NCBI RefSeq assembly: GCF_015687175.1
Contig: NZ_JADPQG010000001.1
Coordinates: 1,240,001 to 1,304,000, forward strand
DNA: 64,000 nt
From: Reinekea sp. G2M2-21
Lineage (GTDB): Bacteria > Pseudomonadota > Gammaproteobacteria > Pseudomonadales > Natronospirillaceae
Direction: 5' to 3'
Below are positions 46,702 through 55,849 of this stretch, one piece after another. The position numbers were made by a program, and so were the translations under genes. Every line of letters starts with the position of its first letter. Positions within the stretch are counted from its first letter, which is position 1. The notes beneath the pieces were generated by a model, which did no database searches, was not told where the DNA came from, and was given only the letters and a program-made list of their open reading frames with translations.

Positions 46702-47118
46702 ATGAAAAAACAGGCTGGTTTTACACTGATTGAATTGATGGTCGTATTGGTTATTTTGGGCATTATTATGGGGTTAGTAGTACCAAACGTGATTGGACGA
46801 GGCGATGAAGCAAGGGTTACCGCCGCGGAAACCGATATTCAAACCATCGGTCAGGCGCTGGAAATGTATCGTCTGCACAACTCTCATTACCCATCCACTG
46901 ATCAGGGCCTAGAGGCGCTCGTGTCAAAGCCCAGTGGCAGTCCCGAACCTAAAAACTGGCGGGGCCCTTATCTTCCAAAGACACCTAAAGATCCTTGGGA
47001 CAACCCATATGGCTATATCAACGATGGCGGCTCACCTGAAGTCATTTCGTATGGCGCCGACAATTCTGAAGGTGGCGAAGGGTTGAATCAGGACATTTCT
47101 ACTGCAACTATCGATTGA
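46702..47118 (+). CDS. gspG: Major pseudopilin GspG
   Basis: This is the main subunit of the type II secretion pseudopilus, 138 residues long. The prepilin peptidase site is KKQAG|FTLIE with Glu+5, followed by the hydrophobic helix MVVLVILGIIMGLVVPNV. The C-terminal calcium-binding loop region DPWDNPYGYINDGG and the disordered end are typical. The Shine-Dalgarno sequence lies in the 19-base gap after gspF. Its stop overlaps the gspH start (TGATG). Confidence 0.96.
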   Translation: MKKQAGFTLIELMVVLVILGIIMGLVVPNVIGRGDEARVTAAETDIQTIGQALEMYRLHNSHYPSTDQGLEALVSKPSGSPEPKNWRGPYLPKTPKDPWDNPYGYINDGGSPEVISYGADNSEGGEGLNQDISTATID

Positions 47119-47678
47119 TGCCGACACTCTCAGCTATGCGCCAAAAGGGATTTTCGCTACTCGAGATCATGATTGTCATCGTTATTATCGGCGTCGGTGC
47201 CGCCACTATTCGACTGGCGATCGTCAAACAAGACCCATTAGACGAAGTTGTTAAAACGGCTAATGCGTTTTCTTTTTGGTTTGGCAACCAATTGGATGAA
47301 TCCCTCTTGACGAATTCTGAGGTGGGTCTTTATTTCACTGAATCTGGTGTGGCCTTGCTGACATGGCGAGAAGGTGACGTCGATAATGGTGAAGAAGAAA
47401 TTGTTTGGGAAGTAGTGTCCGAAGTCGATTACGCAACTGGTTTTGATGAGCTGAAGGTTGAACTGTTGCTCGATATTGAATCTCAGCAATGGATTCAGCT
47501 GGAGCAAGTACTGCCTGAGGATACAGCTGAGATTGCGGCACATATTCTTTTGTTTCCGTCCGAGGATTATCAACCTTCGTTTATTCTTATTTTTTCACAT
47601 CGAGATTACGCCGATGAGTCTGTTCATGTAATGGGCGATGGCTTTAACCGTTTGGTGGTGACACGTGAAACGATTTGA
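47118..47678 (+). CDS. gspH: Minor pseudopilin GspH
   Basis: This 186-residue minor pseudopilin has the cleavage motif RQKG|FSLLEIMIVIVIIG with Glu+5, then a beta-rich periplasmic domain with many acidic residues. I start at the ATG at 47118, coupled to the gspG stop. The TTG three bases earlier and the ATG at 47136 are alternatives. It overlaps gspI by 14 bases. Sequence similarity beyond the leader is low in this family, so position supports the name. Confidence 0.85.
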   Translation: MPTLSAMRQKGFSLLEIMIVIVIIGVGAATIRLAIVKQDPLDEVVKTANAFSFWFGNQLDESLLTNSEVGLYFTESGVALLTWREGDVDNGEEEIVWEVVSEVDYATGFDELKVELLLDIESQQWIQLEQVLPEDTAEIAAHILLFPSEDYQPSFILIFSHRDYADESVHVMGDGFNRLVVTRETI

Positions 47679-48051
47679 GTCGGGCTTTACGCTCATCGAA
47701 GTCATGATCGCTATCCTGATTTTCGGGCTTACCGCCAGCGCGATTGCCTTGTCTAATGCTCAAGCAGTCAGCAGCGCAAGGCTCATTCAGGAGCAAACAG
47801 AAGCTCGGTGGGTGGCACAGAATTATTTAACACAGATGCGCCTGGAGCACCAGCTGCCTTCGGCGGGTAAAAAAAGTGAACGCGTTACCCTTAACAATAA
47901 AACCTGGGTAGTCGAAGTAGAAACGTCGAATGTCGAGATGGAACTGTTCGGGCCTTTTTTAAGACGCATTCAAATTAGAACCAAGCTTGAAAACGAAGAG
48001 AACTTTGCTGACGTACTCGAGGCGGTGTTAGGCGAGAGTGGCACACCATGA
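47665..48051 (+). CDS. gspI: Minor pseudopilin GspI
   Basis: This 128-residue tip pseudopilin starts at GTG. The leader is short (KRFESG|FTLIEVMIAILIFG). The region ARWVAQNYLTQMRLE matches the GspI core with its conserved Trp-Val-Ala-Gln-Asn pattern. It overlaps gspH upstream and gspJ downstream by 4 bases. GspI forms the tip with J and K. Confidence 0.92.
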   Translation: MKRFESGFTLIEVMIAILIFGLTASAIALSNAQAVSSARLIQEQTEARWVAQNYLTQMRLEHQLPSAGKKSERVTLNNKTWVVEVETSNVEMELFGPFLRRIQIRTKLENEENFADVLEAVLGESGTP

Positions 48052-48752
48052 ACGTTAACCGTGGTTTTACACTCATTGAATTGCTGTTGGCTCTATCGAT
48101 TGCCGCATTGATCTCCATGGGAACATTGTTTCTGTTTCAAACCAGTTTGAATTCCAAGAATGTCATTGAAGAACAGGCGGAGTCGATGGCAAAAATAGGA
48201 CGCGCCATGCGTGTCATCGAGCAGGACATTATTCAATTGTCACCTTACCGATCCGTTCGTGACCCCTTCGGTGATTTTCGTCCGGCTATAGAAGTCACGT
48301 TTGATGGACTTTACATGACGCGCAATGGCTGGGCGATCAGTCAGTTTTCCAGCTATCAACGATCCAGCCAGCAGCGTGTTCATTACCGACTTGCCGAACC
48401 GGGCAGTGAATTATGTCCTTGGTCCGAAGACGAAGAAATCAATGATGCCGGCGGGTGCTTGATTCGCAGTTTTCAATTGCAGTTGGACGATGATGGATCG
48501 CTAGCCTGGCAACACCAACCCTTGTTGCGTCCAGTGAAAACAATGAATTGGCAATTCTTAATTGATGATCCCGAGTCCGGCTCTATGGATTTCAGAAATG
48601 AACTGCCTCAAGAAGATCCGCGAGATGGTGCCACAAAAAGCCGTTTGATTGGTGTGCAAGTTGAATTGGAGACAGGACAGGGACAATCCTTGAAGCGTTT
48701 ATTCAGTACACCAACTCTGCCGGTGTATGTTGAACCGGAACAAGGGTCGTGA
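48048..48752 (+). CDS. gspJ: Minor pseudopilin GspJ
   Basis: This 234-residue tip pseudopilin carries the prepilin site VNRG|FTLIELLLALSIAA with Glu+5. RAMRVIEQDIIQLSPYRSVRDPFGD and the later RVHYRLAEPGSELC fit GspJ. It lies between I and K in the operon with overlaps on both sides. Confidence 0.92.
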   Translation: MNVNRGFTLIELLLALSIAALISMGTLFLFQTSLNSKNVIEEQAESMAKIGRAMRVIEQDIIQLSPYRSVRDPFGDFRPAIEVTFDGLYMTRNGWAISQFSSYQRSSQQRVHYRLAEPGSELCPWSEDEEINDAGGCLIRSFQLQLDDDGSLAWQHQPLLRPVKTMNWQFLIDDPESGSMDFRNELPQEDPRDGATKSRLIGVQVELETGQGQSLKRLFSTPTLPVYVEPEQGS

Positions 48753-48754
48753 TT

Positions 48755-49759
48755 ATGAAGCGTGAACGCGGTTATGTACTGTTACAGGTTATGTTTGTTT
48801 TCGCGATTCTGATGGTGATTGTGTCACAGGTGGCCTACAAACAACGAATTCAGGTGGAGCGAACCCGGCACAGTTTGTTTTTAAGTCAAGCGCAAGCCTA
48901 CGCTGAAAGCGCAGAAGCGATTGCCAAAGTAGGTTTAACCCTGGATCAGCAGAATTCTGAAACGGATCATCTCTACGAATTATGGAATACGTCGGAAGGA
49001 ATGTTTCCTTTGGATGAAGGCGGCCTAATACAGTTGCAGCTGGATGATTTGCAAGGGCGCTTTAATGTAAATTGGCTGGCGCCATCCAGTGGCAACGCCG
49101 ATTCTGCGCTCGAAGCCCTTAAGAAATTACTGTTTGCTATCGATTCACAGCCGGAGATCGCCGATGAACTCAGTCAATGGTTCAATTCTGACTCAGGCAT
49201 TGACTTTAATTATACCGATGAAACACCAGCCTATAGCCCTGCGTTCCGAGAAATGTCCGATCTGTCGGAATTGTTATTGCTCAAGTCCGTTGAGCCTGAG
49301 GAATATCAGCGAATTCGACCTTATTTAAGTGCTTTGCCGTCAAATACCGCTTTGAATATCAATACTGCACCCGTAGAAGTGTTGCAGTCCATTGCGGTCT
49401 TTATAACCCAGGACATTGCTGAAAAAGCAGTGACGGATCGAGGCGAAACCGGTTTCACTGCGGTGTCGGATTTTAAGAACCAAAAAGTGTTCAAAGAAAA
49501 TGAAGACAAAGGAATCTACTTAGGCGAGTTAAGCGTTACCTCTGAATGGTTTGAGTTATATACTGCCGTCACTTTGGATGAGAAGACATTAACCCAACGT
49601 ACCCAACTGCACAGGGATGAATCTGGTACTGTGACTTTGACGATGCGAGACCGGTCGGCCAAAGAGGCAAATCCAATGCCTGGTGATCCGGTTAAAGGGT
49701 TGGCCACCGGTAATCCAAGCCCGAACGCGTTACCCGATAATGGAACGGAGCAAAAATGA
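48755..49759 (+). CDS. gspK: Minor pseudopilin GspK
   Basis: This is the largest tip pseudopilin, 334 residues long. The site is KRERG|YVLLQVMFVFAIL. As usual for GspK the Glu+5 is absent, here replaced by Gln. The periplasmic part has LDDLQGRFNVNWL and SALPSNTALNINTAPVEVL, which are family hallmarks. I choose the ATG at 48755, 9 bases from AAGG, over the GTG at 48749. It overlaps gspL by 4 bases. Confidence 0.93.
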   Translation: MKRERGYVLLQVMFVFAILMVIVSQVAYKQRIQVERTRHSLFLSQAQAYAESAEAIAKVGLTLDQQNSETDHLYELWNTSEGMFPLDEGGLIQLQLDDLQGRFNVNWLAPSSGNADSALEALKKLLFAIDSQPEIADELSQWFNSDSGIDFNYTDETPAYSPAFREMSDLSELLLLKSVEPEEYQRIRPYLSALPSNTALNINTAPVEVLQSIAVFITQDIAEKAVTDRGETGFTAVSDFKNQKVFKENEDKGIYLGELSVTSEWFELYTAVTLDEKTLTQRTQLHRDESGTVTLTMRDRSAKEANPMPGDPVKGLATGNPSPNALPDNGTEQK

Positions 49760-51012
49760 GTACCCAACTGAGTCTGTATTGGCAGGCACCTGATAAACTG
49801 CAATGGTATTGGTCGGGCGAAGCCGACGTTTACACTGGTTCACTTGAAGAACTGCAAGACCAGAAGAAACTGAAAAACCTGGAAACGTGCTTGGTGCGGT
49901 TATTTTTACCGGCCAGCTGGTTTTCCAGCATTGAATTGATGTTGCCGGTTAAAAGTCGTCGTTTGAGCCCTGCGGCGTTGAAGTTTGCCGCAGAAGAATT
50001 TTTGGCCCAAGATATTGACACCGTCCATTTGGTAGAAAAGGGCAGGACTAACAACGGATGTACCACCGTTGAAGTCACCGAAATTGATCGGCTGCGTTTT
50101 ATTTTACAGACCTTATCCGGTTTGGGGTTTGTTGTTAACGAAGCATTTAATACACAATGGTTCAGTTTGCCAGAAGACCAGACAGATGATGTTGTTATTC
50201 AAGTTCAACAAGAAAGTATTGTTCTAAGTGCCAATAATCAGGTTTTTAACCTGCACACCAAAGGTTTTGCGCAATGGTTTGAGTTATGGGCAAAACAGAA
50301 TGATATTGCGGAAAATGCGACCATTAAATTGATAAGCGATTCTGCTGAGGGGCCTTCTAAGGTGTTGGCAACCGAGTTCGAAGCTAGCGGTTTCGAAGTC
50401 AATTGGGTCGTGCAAAACGCCAAAAAACTCATCGATTGGCATGAAGAAGCGGAACGTAAAAAAATTCCCGGCAATCTAATTTCTGGAATATTCAGTCAGC
50501 GCAGCGGTAACAAGTACGTGGAATATTGGATGCCCGCTCTGGTGGCTTCTGTCGCCGCGCTAATCCTCTGGAGCACATTGAATATTTTTCAGAATCACCG
50601 AATGTCGGAAAAGATTGAACAAACCTGGGAAGCCAGTGAAAAGGTTTTTCTGCAAGTATTTGGCAGCAACAAACGAATCCAACGTCCACTTATGGTGCGG
50701 GAAATGCGAGCTTTAGCCAGTAACAGTGATGCAGCCAATTCTGACCAAAAAGTAAACGCCCTACAATTTTTGAGCGATATATCAGCCGCTTCGTCGACCT
50801 TTGTTCTTGAAGACTTCCGCTTCAGTCGCGATCGTGGTGAAGCGACGTTCACTCTAGTACAGCCGGTAGACATGTCTGGCGATGCCTATAACTTATTCGA
50901 AGCGTTAAAAAACGATATGTCAGCCAAAAACTACAGTGTTGAATACTCTGCAAATCAAGATAAAGACGCCTTTCGGGCGCGGTTTAAGGCGACTTACGGA
51001 GGGCAGGGCTAA
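49756..51012 (+). CDS. gspL: Type II secretion protein GspL
   Basis: GspL (418 residues) links the ATPase GspE to the inner-membrane platform. The N-terminal cytoplasmic actin-like domain (about 1-240) includes LFLPASWFSSIELMLPVKSRR and AAEEFLAQDID. A transmembrane helix near 257-276 and a periplasmic ferredoxin-like domain follow. The gene shares its final base pattern TAATG with gspM. Confidence 0.9.
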   Translation: MSTQLSLYWQAPDKLQWYWSGEADVYTGSLEELQDQKKLKNLETCLVRLFLPASWFSSIELMLPVKSRRLSPAALKFAAEEFLAQDIDTVHLVEKGRTNNGCTTVEVTEIDRLRFILQTLSGLGFVVNEAFNTQWFSLPEDQTDDVVIQVQQESIVLSANNQVFNLHTKGFAQWFELWAKQNDIAENATIKLISDSAEGPSKVLATEFEASGFEVNWVVQNAKKLIDWHEEAERKKIPGNLISGIFSQRSGNKYVEYWMPALVASVAALILWSTLNIFQNHRMSEKIEQTWEASEKVFLQVFGSNKRIQRPLMVREMRALASNSDAANSDQKVNALQFLSDISAASSTFVLEDFRFSRDRGEATFTLVQPVDMSGDAYNLFEALKNDMSAKNYSVEYSANQDKDAFRARFKATYGGQG

Positions 51013-51500
51013 TGTTGGATTCTTTACTAGAACCTATTCGTGAAAAATGGATGACGCTGGGTAAGCGAGATCAAAATTCAGTCTTGGCACTCGCCGTCGC
51101 TCTTGTCCTTGCCATTGTTGTGTTTGGCATCATTATTCCGATTCGCCAGTCCGGTCTTTCTTTACGTACAGATTTAGACTCAGCACAACAGGTTTATAAC
51201 GAGTTACTCACACTGGCTCCACAGGCAATGGCGACTGGCGGCAGTACGAACACGTTAAACGCCAGTTCCATTAATACGGAAGTTCGTCGACAGGCGGCCC
51301 GATACGGCATCGAGATTCAACGCTTTGAGCCCGATGGTGACTTTCTAAAAGTATGGCTTGATGAAGCTCGATACCCTTCCGTCGTGCAATGGCTGGGTGG
51401 ACTAGAAACCATTGGCATTGGACATACCGAATTGACCATGGAAGATCGACCAAAACCTGGTTTCGTTTCTGTCAGGGTCACCTTTGGTGTGGTTCAGTAA
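51012..51500 (+). CDS. gspM: Type II secretion protein GspM
   Basis: This 162-residue bitopic inner-membrane partner of GspL has a cytoplasmic N-terminus (LEPIREKWMTLGKRDQ) and one transmembrane helix (about 25-45). The periplasmic part ends WLGGLETIGIGHTEL and VSVRVTFGVV, the GspM C-terminal pattern. It is the last gene of the operon. gspC, gspD and gspN are not here and must be elsewhere or missing. Confidence 0.9.
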   Translation: MLDSLLEPIREKWMTLGKRDQNSVLALAVALVLAIVVFGIIIPIRQSGLSLRTDLDSAQQVYNELLTLAPQAMATGGSTNTLNASSINTEVRRQAARYGIEIQRFEPDGDFLKVWLDEARYPSVVQWLGGLETIGIGHTELTMEDRPKPGFVSVRVTFGVVQ

Positions 51501-51610
51501 TGGTCTGATTGTTTCATGACCTATTTGGATGTGGATTTGCGTCTTGAGCCAATCACATTAGTTTGGAATACTGTTTGTGTTGAAGAAATAAGAACAATAA
51601 AAGGTGATCT

Positions 51611-52264
51611 ATGCCACAAGTGAAGTTGGATGAAGTTGAAGTTGTTAGAATTGACGAGCGGTTCAGTCGTCAGGCGCGGTCTTTACTTTATCATTCTTAC
51701 AAAGATGAGCCCACATTCAAGTTTTTGTTGGATGCTCATCGTCCAGGCTACAAGCAACGTATCCGGGCAACGATCCGCGAGCTCATCCGCTTGCACATTG
51801 ATCGAGGAGAATTCATTTTTGGTGTTATCCACAAGAAGCAAGAACGTCTGCTGGGCGTGGCTTTTTTCAGTGATCTTGAACTCAAAGTCGACATTTCTAA
51901 GCAATTTTTGTGGCGCATGAAAATGATTTTGACGGCTGGCTTTGAAGGTACCCGTCGTTTTGTTCAGTATTTCAATGAAGTTCAAGAGAGTCTGCCCGCT
52001 AAAAATCATCGAATGGTCAGCTTAATCGGTATACACCCGGACTTTCAGAAGCAGGGGCTGGGTAAGTTGTTGTTGGAATCCATTCATGAACTGACGGATA
52101 AAGATCAAAACTCCATCGGCCTGTTTCTCGATACTGGCAATAACCGCTATCTCGAGTTTTATAAAAGCCTGAATTATGAGATTTTTACCGAGTTACCGTT
52201 GGGCAATTTAAAAGAATTTGTTCTGTTTCGCCCAAACCCTAACTATACGGAGCGGGCAGCTTAA
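51611..52264 (+). CDS. GNAT family N-acetyltransferase
   Basis: This 217-residue acyltransferase has the acetyl-CoA-binding motif A near 140-165 (MVSLIGIHPDFQKQGLGKLLLESI), with Q-x-x-G-x-G/K. A later LDTGNNRYLEFYKSLNY motif is also present. The substrate is not evident. It stands alone between the gsp operon and the glutathione reductase gene. A perfect inverted repeat follows its stop. Confidence 0.88.
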   Translation: MPQVKLDEVEVVRIDERFSRQARSLLYHSYKDEPTFKFLLDAHRPGYKQRIRATIRELIRLHIDRGEFIFGVIHKKQERLLGVAFFSDLELKVDISKQFLWRMKMILTAGFEGTRRFVQYFNEVQESLPAKNHRMVSLIGIHPDFQKQGLGKLLLESIHELTDKDQNSIGLFLDTGNNRYLEFYKSLNYEIFTELPLGNLKEFVLFRPNPNYTERAA

Positions 52265-52272
52265 TCCGGTTT

Positions 52273-52298
52273 GGTTCGACAGTCTATGCAGTCGAACC
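52273..52298. repeat. Perfect inverted repeat after the GNAT gene
   Basis: GGTTCGAC (52273-52280) pairs with GTCGAACC (52291-52298) over a 10-base loop, starting 9 bases after the stop. There is no T-run. It may be a 3' stabiliser or operator. Confidence 0.5.
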
Positions 52299-52369
52299 CG
52301 AAGAAGTACGCTTTGTTCTAAAAACGTCAGCCCTCAGTTGAACTTTTCGACTATTACCCAATCTATGTC

Positions 52370-52397
52370 AACGGAGCCTTTGGCTCCGTTTCTATTT
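52370..52397 (+). terminator. Terminator-like hairpin upstream of gor
   Basis: AACGGAGCC pairs with GGCTCCGTT over TTT, followed by TTTCTATTT. It ends about 20 bases before the gor ATG. Confidence 0.7.
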
Positions 52398-52417
52398 CAG
52401 CCAGCCAGGAGTTCTGC

Positions 52418-53803
52418 ATGAAGTTTGATTATGACTTGCTTGTTATTGGTGCCGGTTCCGGTGGGGTGCGGGCGGCTCGAATGTCAGCACAAATGGGGGC
52501 AAAAGTTGCGGTCATTGAATCCAGATATCTGGGCGGCACCTGTGTAAATGTCGGATGTGTCCCCAAAAAACTGTTCGTTTATGCGTCGCAATTTAGTCAG
52601 GAATTCAAGGATTCGGTAGGTTTTGGCTACACTGTAGATAAAACGTCAGATTTTGACTGGGCAACCCTTCGAGATAACAAAACAGCTGAAATAGAACGGT
52701 TGAATGGTGTTTACCGGGGGTTATTGGACGGCGCTGGCGTCACGATTATTGAGGGCCATGGGGAATTCGTTTCTGATCATGAAGTTAAAGTAAATGATGA
52801 AGTTATCAGTGCAAAGAACATTTTAATTGCCACAGGCAGTTGGCCAGTAAAGGCTTCGATTCCAGGACATGAGCATACCTATACCTCGAACGAATTCTTT
52901 TATATGGATCAATTCCCGTCCAAAGCAATAGTGGTTGGAGCCGGCTACATTGCCGTGGAATTTGCGGGCATTTTGAATGGGCTGGGTTGCGATACGCATA
53001 TCGTTTATCGAGGGGAGCCGGTACTGCGCGGGTTCGATGATGATATCCGGGCGTTTGTGTCTGAAGAGTTGCAACAGGCTGGTATTCAGCTGCATTACCA
53101 CACGACAATCGAGAAGATCGAGAAGCTCGACTCCGGTGAGCTGGTAGCCACCTTTAACGATGGCTCCACTTGCCAAGTAGATGCCATTATTAATGCAACA
53201 GGACGTAAGGCGCTCGTTGAACCTCTGAACCTGGCGGCGGCGGGTGTCACCATTGCACACCATGGAAATCTCGACGTCAACGAGCACTATCAGACCAATG
53301 TTCCACATATTTACGCTGTGGGGGATGTAATAGGGCGTGTGCAACTGACACCGGTTGCGTTGGCCGAGGGCATGTATGTGGCGCATCACCTTTTTTCTTC
53401 AACATCACCTCGGAAAGTAAACTACGATCTGATTCCCACCGCCGTTTTCTGTCAACCAAATCTGGGAACGGTTGGCCTGACAGAACGTCAGGCGATTGAG
53501 CAGTACGACCAAGTAGATGTGTTTGAAAGCAAATTCCGGCCCATGAAAAACACCTTGTCTGGTAATCCACAACGAATGTTTATGAAGCTATTGGTAGATG
53601 TTGCGACAGACAAGGTCATTGGTTGCCATATGGTCGGTCAAGATGCCGGTGAAATCATTCAGGGTCTTGGTGTTGCAATGCAAGCCGGTGCTACAAAAGC
53701 GGACTTCGACAGTACTATTGGTATCCATCCGACCGCTGCCGAGGAGTTCGTCACTATGCGCACTGCGGCACGAAGAATAGGGCGCAATGAATCTGGGGCC
53801 TGA
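52418..53803 (+). CDS. gor: Glutathione-disulfide reductase
   Basis: This cytosolic flavoenzyme reduces glutathione disulfide with NADPH. The 461-residue product has FAD motif VIGAGSGGVRAARM, redox pair Cys42/Cys47 in GGTCVNVGCVPKKL, NADPH motif VVGAGYIAVEFAGIL, YAVGDVIGRVQLTPVA and the active-site IHPTAAEE with the catalytic His. No other redox gene adjoins. The next gene converges with an 18-base gap. Confidence 0.95.
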   Translation: MKFDYDLLVIGAGSGGVRAARMSAQMGAKVAVIESRYLGGTCVNVGCVPKKLFVYASQFSQEFKDSVGFGYTVDKTSDFDWATLRDNKTAEIERLNGVYRGLLDGAGVTIIEGHGEFVSDHEVKVNDEVISAKNILIATGSWPVKASIPGHEHTYTSNEFFYMDQFPSKAIVVGAGYIAVEFAGILNGLGCDTHIVYRGEPVLRGFDDDIRAFVSEELQQAGIQLHYHTTIEKIEKLDSGELVATFNDGSTCQVDAIINATGRKALVEPLNLAAAGVTIAHHGNLDVNEHYQTNVPHIYAVGDVIGRVQLTPVALAEGMYVAHHLFSSTSPRKVNYDLIPTAVFCQPNLGTVGLTERQAIEQYDQVDVFESKFRPMKNTLSGNPQRMFMKLLVDVATDKVIGCHMVGQDAGEIIQGLGVAMQAGATKADFDSTIGIHPTAAEEFVTMRTAARRIGRNESGA

Positions 53804-53821
53804 CTTCGGTTGGGCATGCCG

Positions 53822-55084
53822 TCAGTCTGACTCAACGGGATTGATTTTCTTTGATTTGGCGCTGGCATGGCGTGCCTGTCGTTCGACATCGATGTAACGG
53901 TCGGTGATGGCACTGGAGCCATGCCCGGCGTCATCGCGCACATGCTCGCGAGGTCTGAGCTTCACATCTTCGGAAATCCCGGTATGCCGCAACCAGTGAA
54001 CCGTCGCCATTTCCAGCGCGGCGGCTTCCTCCGTTTCTCCTTGTGCTTTCAGCCGTTCAGTCGCTAAGTCAAAACATTCTTGCACAATAAACCGGATCTG
54101 ACGTGTGCTTGCAATGCCGCCTTTGCCCCTTGTTTTGGGAATCAGCGGTGTATTTTCGCCTGGCATTGGGTATGCCGTAAGCCCCAGAAAGTGCCTGTAG
54201 CGCTTTAACGCAGCCAGCATATCGTCGGACACAGAAATATCCCGCTCTTTGTTACCTTTACCGACCGTGGTGAACCACCAGCTGCCATGTGCATCCTTAT
54301 GAAAATCAGTCATCTTGGGCTGCCAGCGTTCAGATTCCGCCAATTCTGAGATCCGTAAATACATGCCAAATAAACAGCTGATGATGAATAGGGCGCGTTC
54401 CCATTTTTCAGGGTCTTCTTCAAGTATGTGCGAGACGGCATTTAGTACTTCATGCCACTGGGCCTCAGAAAGTCGCCGGATCGTGGCGATGCCCTGGCGT
54501 TTACGCAAGAACTTTCCTTTTTGGCGTATTTGCGCAACAGGATTCAATGCCACAATTTCTTCTTGTATCAGATAGTTAAAAAACGTGCTTAACACAGAAA
54601 AAATAGCCTGAAGGGCTGACTGACTGAGTTCATAGTCCTTGGGATTGGCGTCTGCACCGTGTTTACGGTCTCGCTTGGTGACTTTAACGACAAAAGGGCG
54701 CCATTGAGGATTGACGACCCTTAACCCGTCTTTGCTGGTAAATCTCTGTACCGATTTTACGCCAATCCAACTTTTCGGCGGTGATTGGCAAAATTGAATA
54801 AACGCTTCAATGTGATGTCGCCGAACGTCGTTCAGCGATAGGCCTTCAACAAACCAGCACCATTGCAAAAATCGTTCTATTTCCCGCCGGTAGGAAGCAA
54901 AGGTGTCGGCGCTGCCGCGATAGGTATACAAAAACTGAGCCGCGCAAACGGCGTTCTGCTGCAATACAGAGCTATTGAGTGTGGAGTTAACCAGGACTTC
55001 CGGTGCTAGGTCGAAGGAGTGCCGAAACGGGTTTTCAAGGTGGCTGAGATTATCAAATATAGGGACTAGGGTCGTTTTGGGCAC
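53822..55084 (-). CDS. Intact tyrosine recombinase / integrase
   Basis: This 420-residue site-specific recombinase has a SAM-like core-binding domain (about 45-190) and a catalytic domain (about 205-400). All active-site residues are visible: Arg244 (GMYLRISELAE), Lys276 (VGKGNKER), His363 and Arg366 (VHWLRHTG), His388 (AGHGSSAITDRY) and Tyr397. It lies alone between gor and a metallophosphatase. No excisionase, tRNA, direct repeats or cargo were seen. This is closer to a chromosomal stand-alone recombinase than to XerC/D, since the N-terminal region is longer. Confidence 0.9.
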   Translation of the reverse strand: MPKTTLVPIFDNLSHLENPFRHSFDLAPEVLVNSTLNSSVLQQNAVCAAQFLYTYRGSADTFASYRREIERFLQWCWFVEGLSLNDVRRHHIEAFIQFCQSPPKSWIGVKSVQRFTSKDGLRVVNPQWRPFVVKVTKRDRKHGADANPKDYELSQSALQAIFSVLSTFFNYLIQEEIVALNPVAQIRQKGKFLRKRQGIATIRRLSEAQWHEVLNAVSHILEEDPEKWERALFIISCLFGMYLRISELAESERWQPKMTDFHKDAHGSWWFTTVGKGNKERDISVSDDMLAALKRYRHFLGLTAYPMPGENTPLIPKTRGKGGIASTRQIRFIVQECFDLATERLKAQGETEEAAALEMATVHWLRHTGISEDVKLRPREHVRDDAGHGSSAITDRYIDVERQARHASAKSKKINPVESD

Positions 55085-55115
55085 GGCTTAACACTCATAT
55101 AGACGAAAGAAGAGT

Positions 55116-55811
55116 TTAACGCCCGATCAGCCAATGCTGAAGATCAATGATCGTCAATGGATTGTCTAAATAAGCGCCACGTTCGATAAAAACGGAATTA
55201 CCGAGTGTTTTGACATCGGATACAATGGTGTGGCCGGAAAAAACCCAGTCGACACCATTGACCGGTTGGTTGTTGTGAGATTTAAGACGGGTACGTCCCC
55301 AAAGGTAGCTAATCGTTGCGTCATCATCCGCCTTGTGACGATCGCCCCAATGAGTGCCTGTGTATTCAGCGTGACAGATCCCCACCTGGTAGTCTTGGCA
55401 AGGCAGTGTGATGGTGATAGGCAAATACTTTAATTGTTCTGCCCAATTCTTAACCGCTATATCGGGTTGTTGAAGGACCCAACTGCCGCCGTTCATCAAC
55501 CATCGACTCCATAGCGCATCGGTTTGTGCAGCTTCTGTTTCAATCAGCATTTGTTCGTGGTTACCACGTACTGCCCAAAACCAGGGTTCCTGCAGTAAAT
55601 CGAGACAACCCGGACTGTCAGGGCCACGATCAATAAGATCACCCACAGAGATCAGTCGATCCTGCTGTGGAGAAAACTTGAGTTTTTTTAACGCCGTTTC
55701 GAGCCGTTCACGATGCCCATGCAGGTCAGAGACGATGAAATCCCTGCCAGCCTTGTTTTCGGGCAACAGTAAATGAGGCTGATATTTTGATAATTGATGA
55801 TTTGTGGCCAT
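55116..55811 (-). CDS. Metallophosphoesterase (PrpA/lambda-phosphatase family)
   Basis: This 231-residue PPP-type phosphatase has the metal-binding signatures FIVSDLHGH, GDLIDRGPDS and RGNHEQM. Later His ligands are in GICHAEYTGTHWG and FSGHTIV. Family members dephosphorylate Ser/Thr/Tyr residues or Ap4A. I use the ATG at 55811. The frame continues to a TTG at 55847, but that extension is less likely. It is divergent from the two-component pair. Confidence 0.87.
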   Translation of the reverse strand: MATNHQLSKYQPHLLLPENKAGRDFIVSDLHGHRERLETALKKLKFSPQQDRLISVGDLIDRGPDSPGCLDLLQEPWFWAVRGNHEQMLIETEAAQTDALWSRWLMNGGSWVLQQPDIAVKNWAEQLKYLPITITLPCQDYQVGICHAEYTGTHWGDRHKADDDATISYLWGRTRLKSHNNQPVNGVDWVFSGHTIVSDVKTLGNSVFIERGAYLDNPLTIIDLQHWLIGR

Positions 55812-55849
55812 GGCTCCAATATGATCATGGCTTCGCTTGAATAGCAACC

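Noticed and set aside
53822-55084. Integrase as the edge of a genomic island
   Set aside because: No tRNA, direct repeats, composition change or phage genes were seen on either side.
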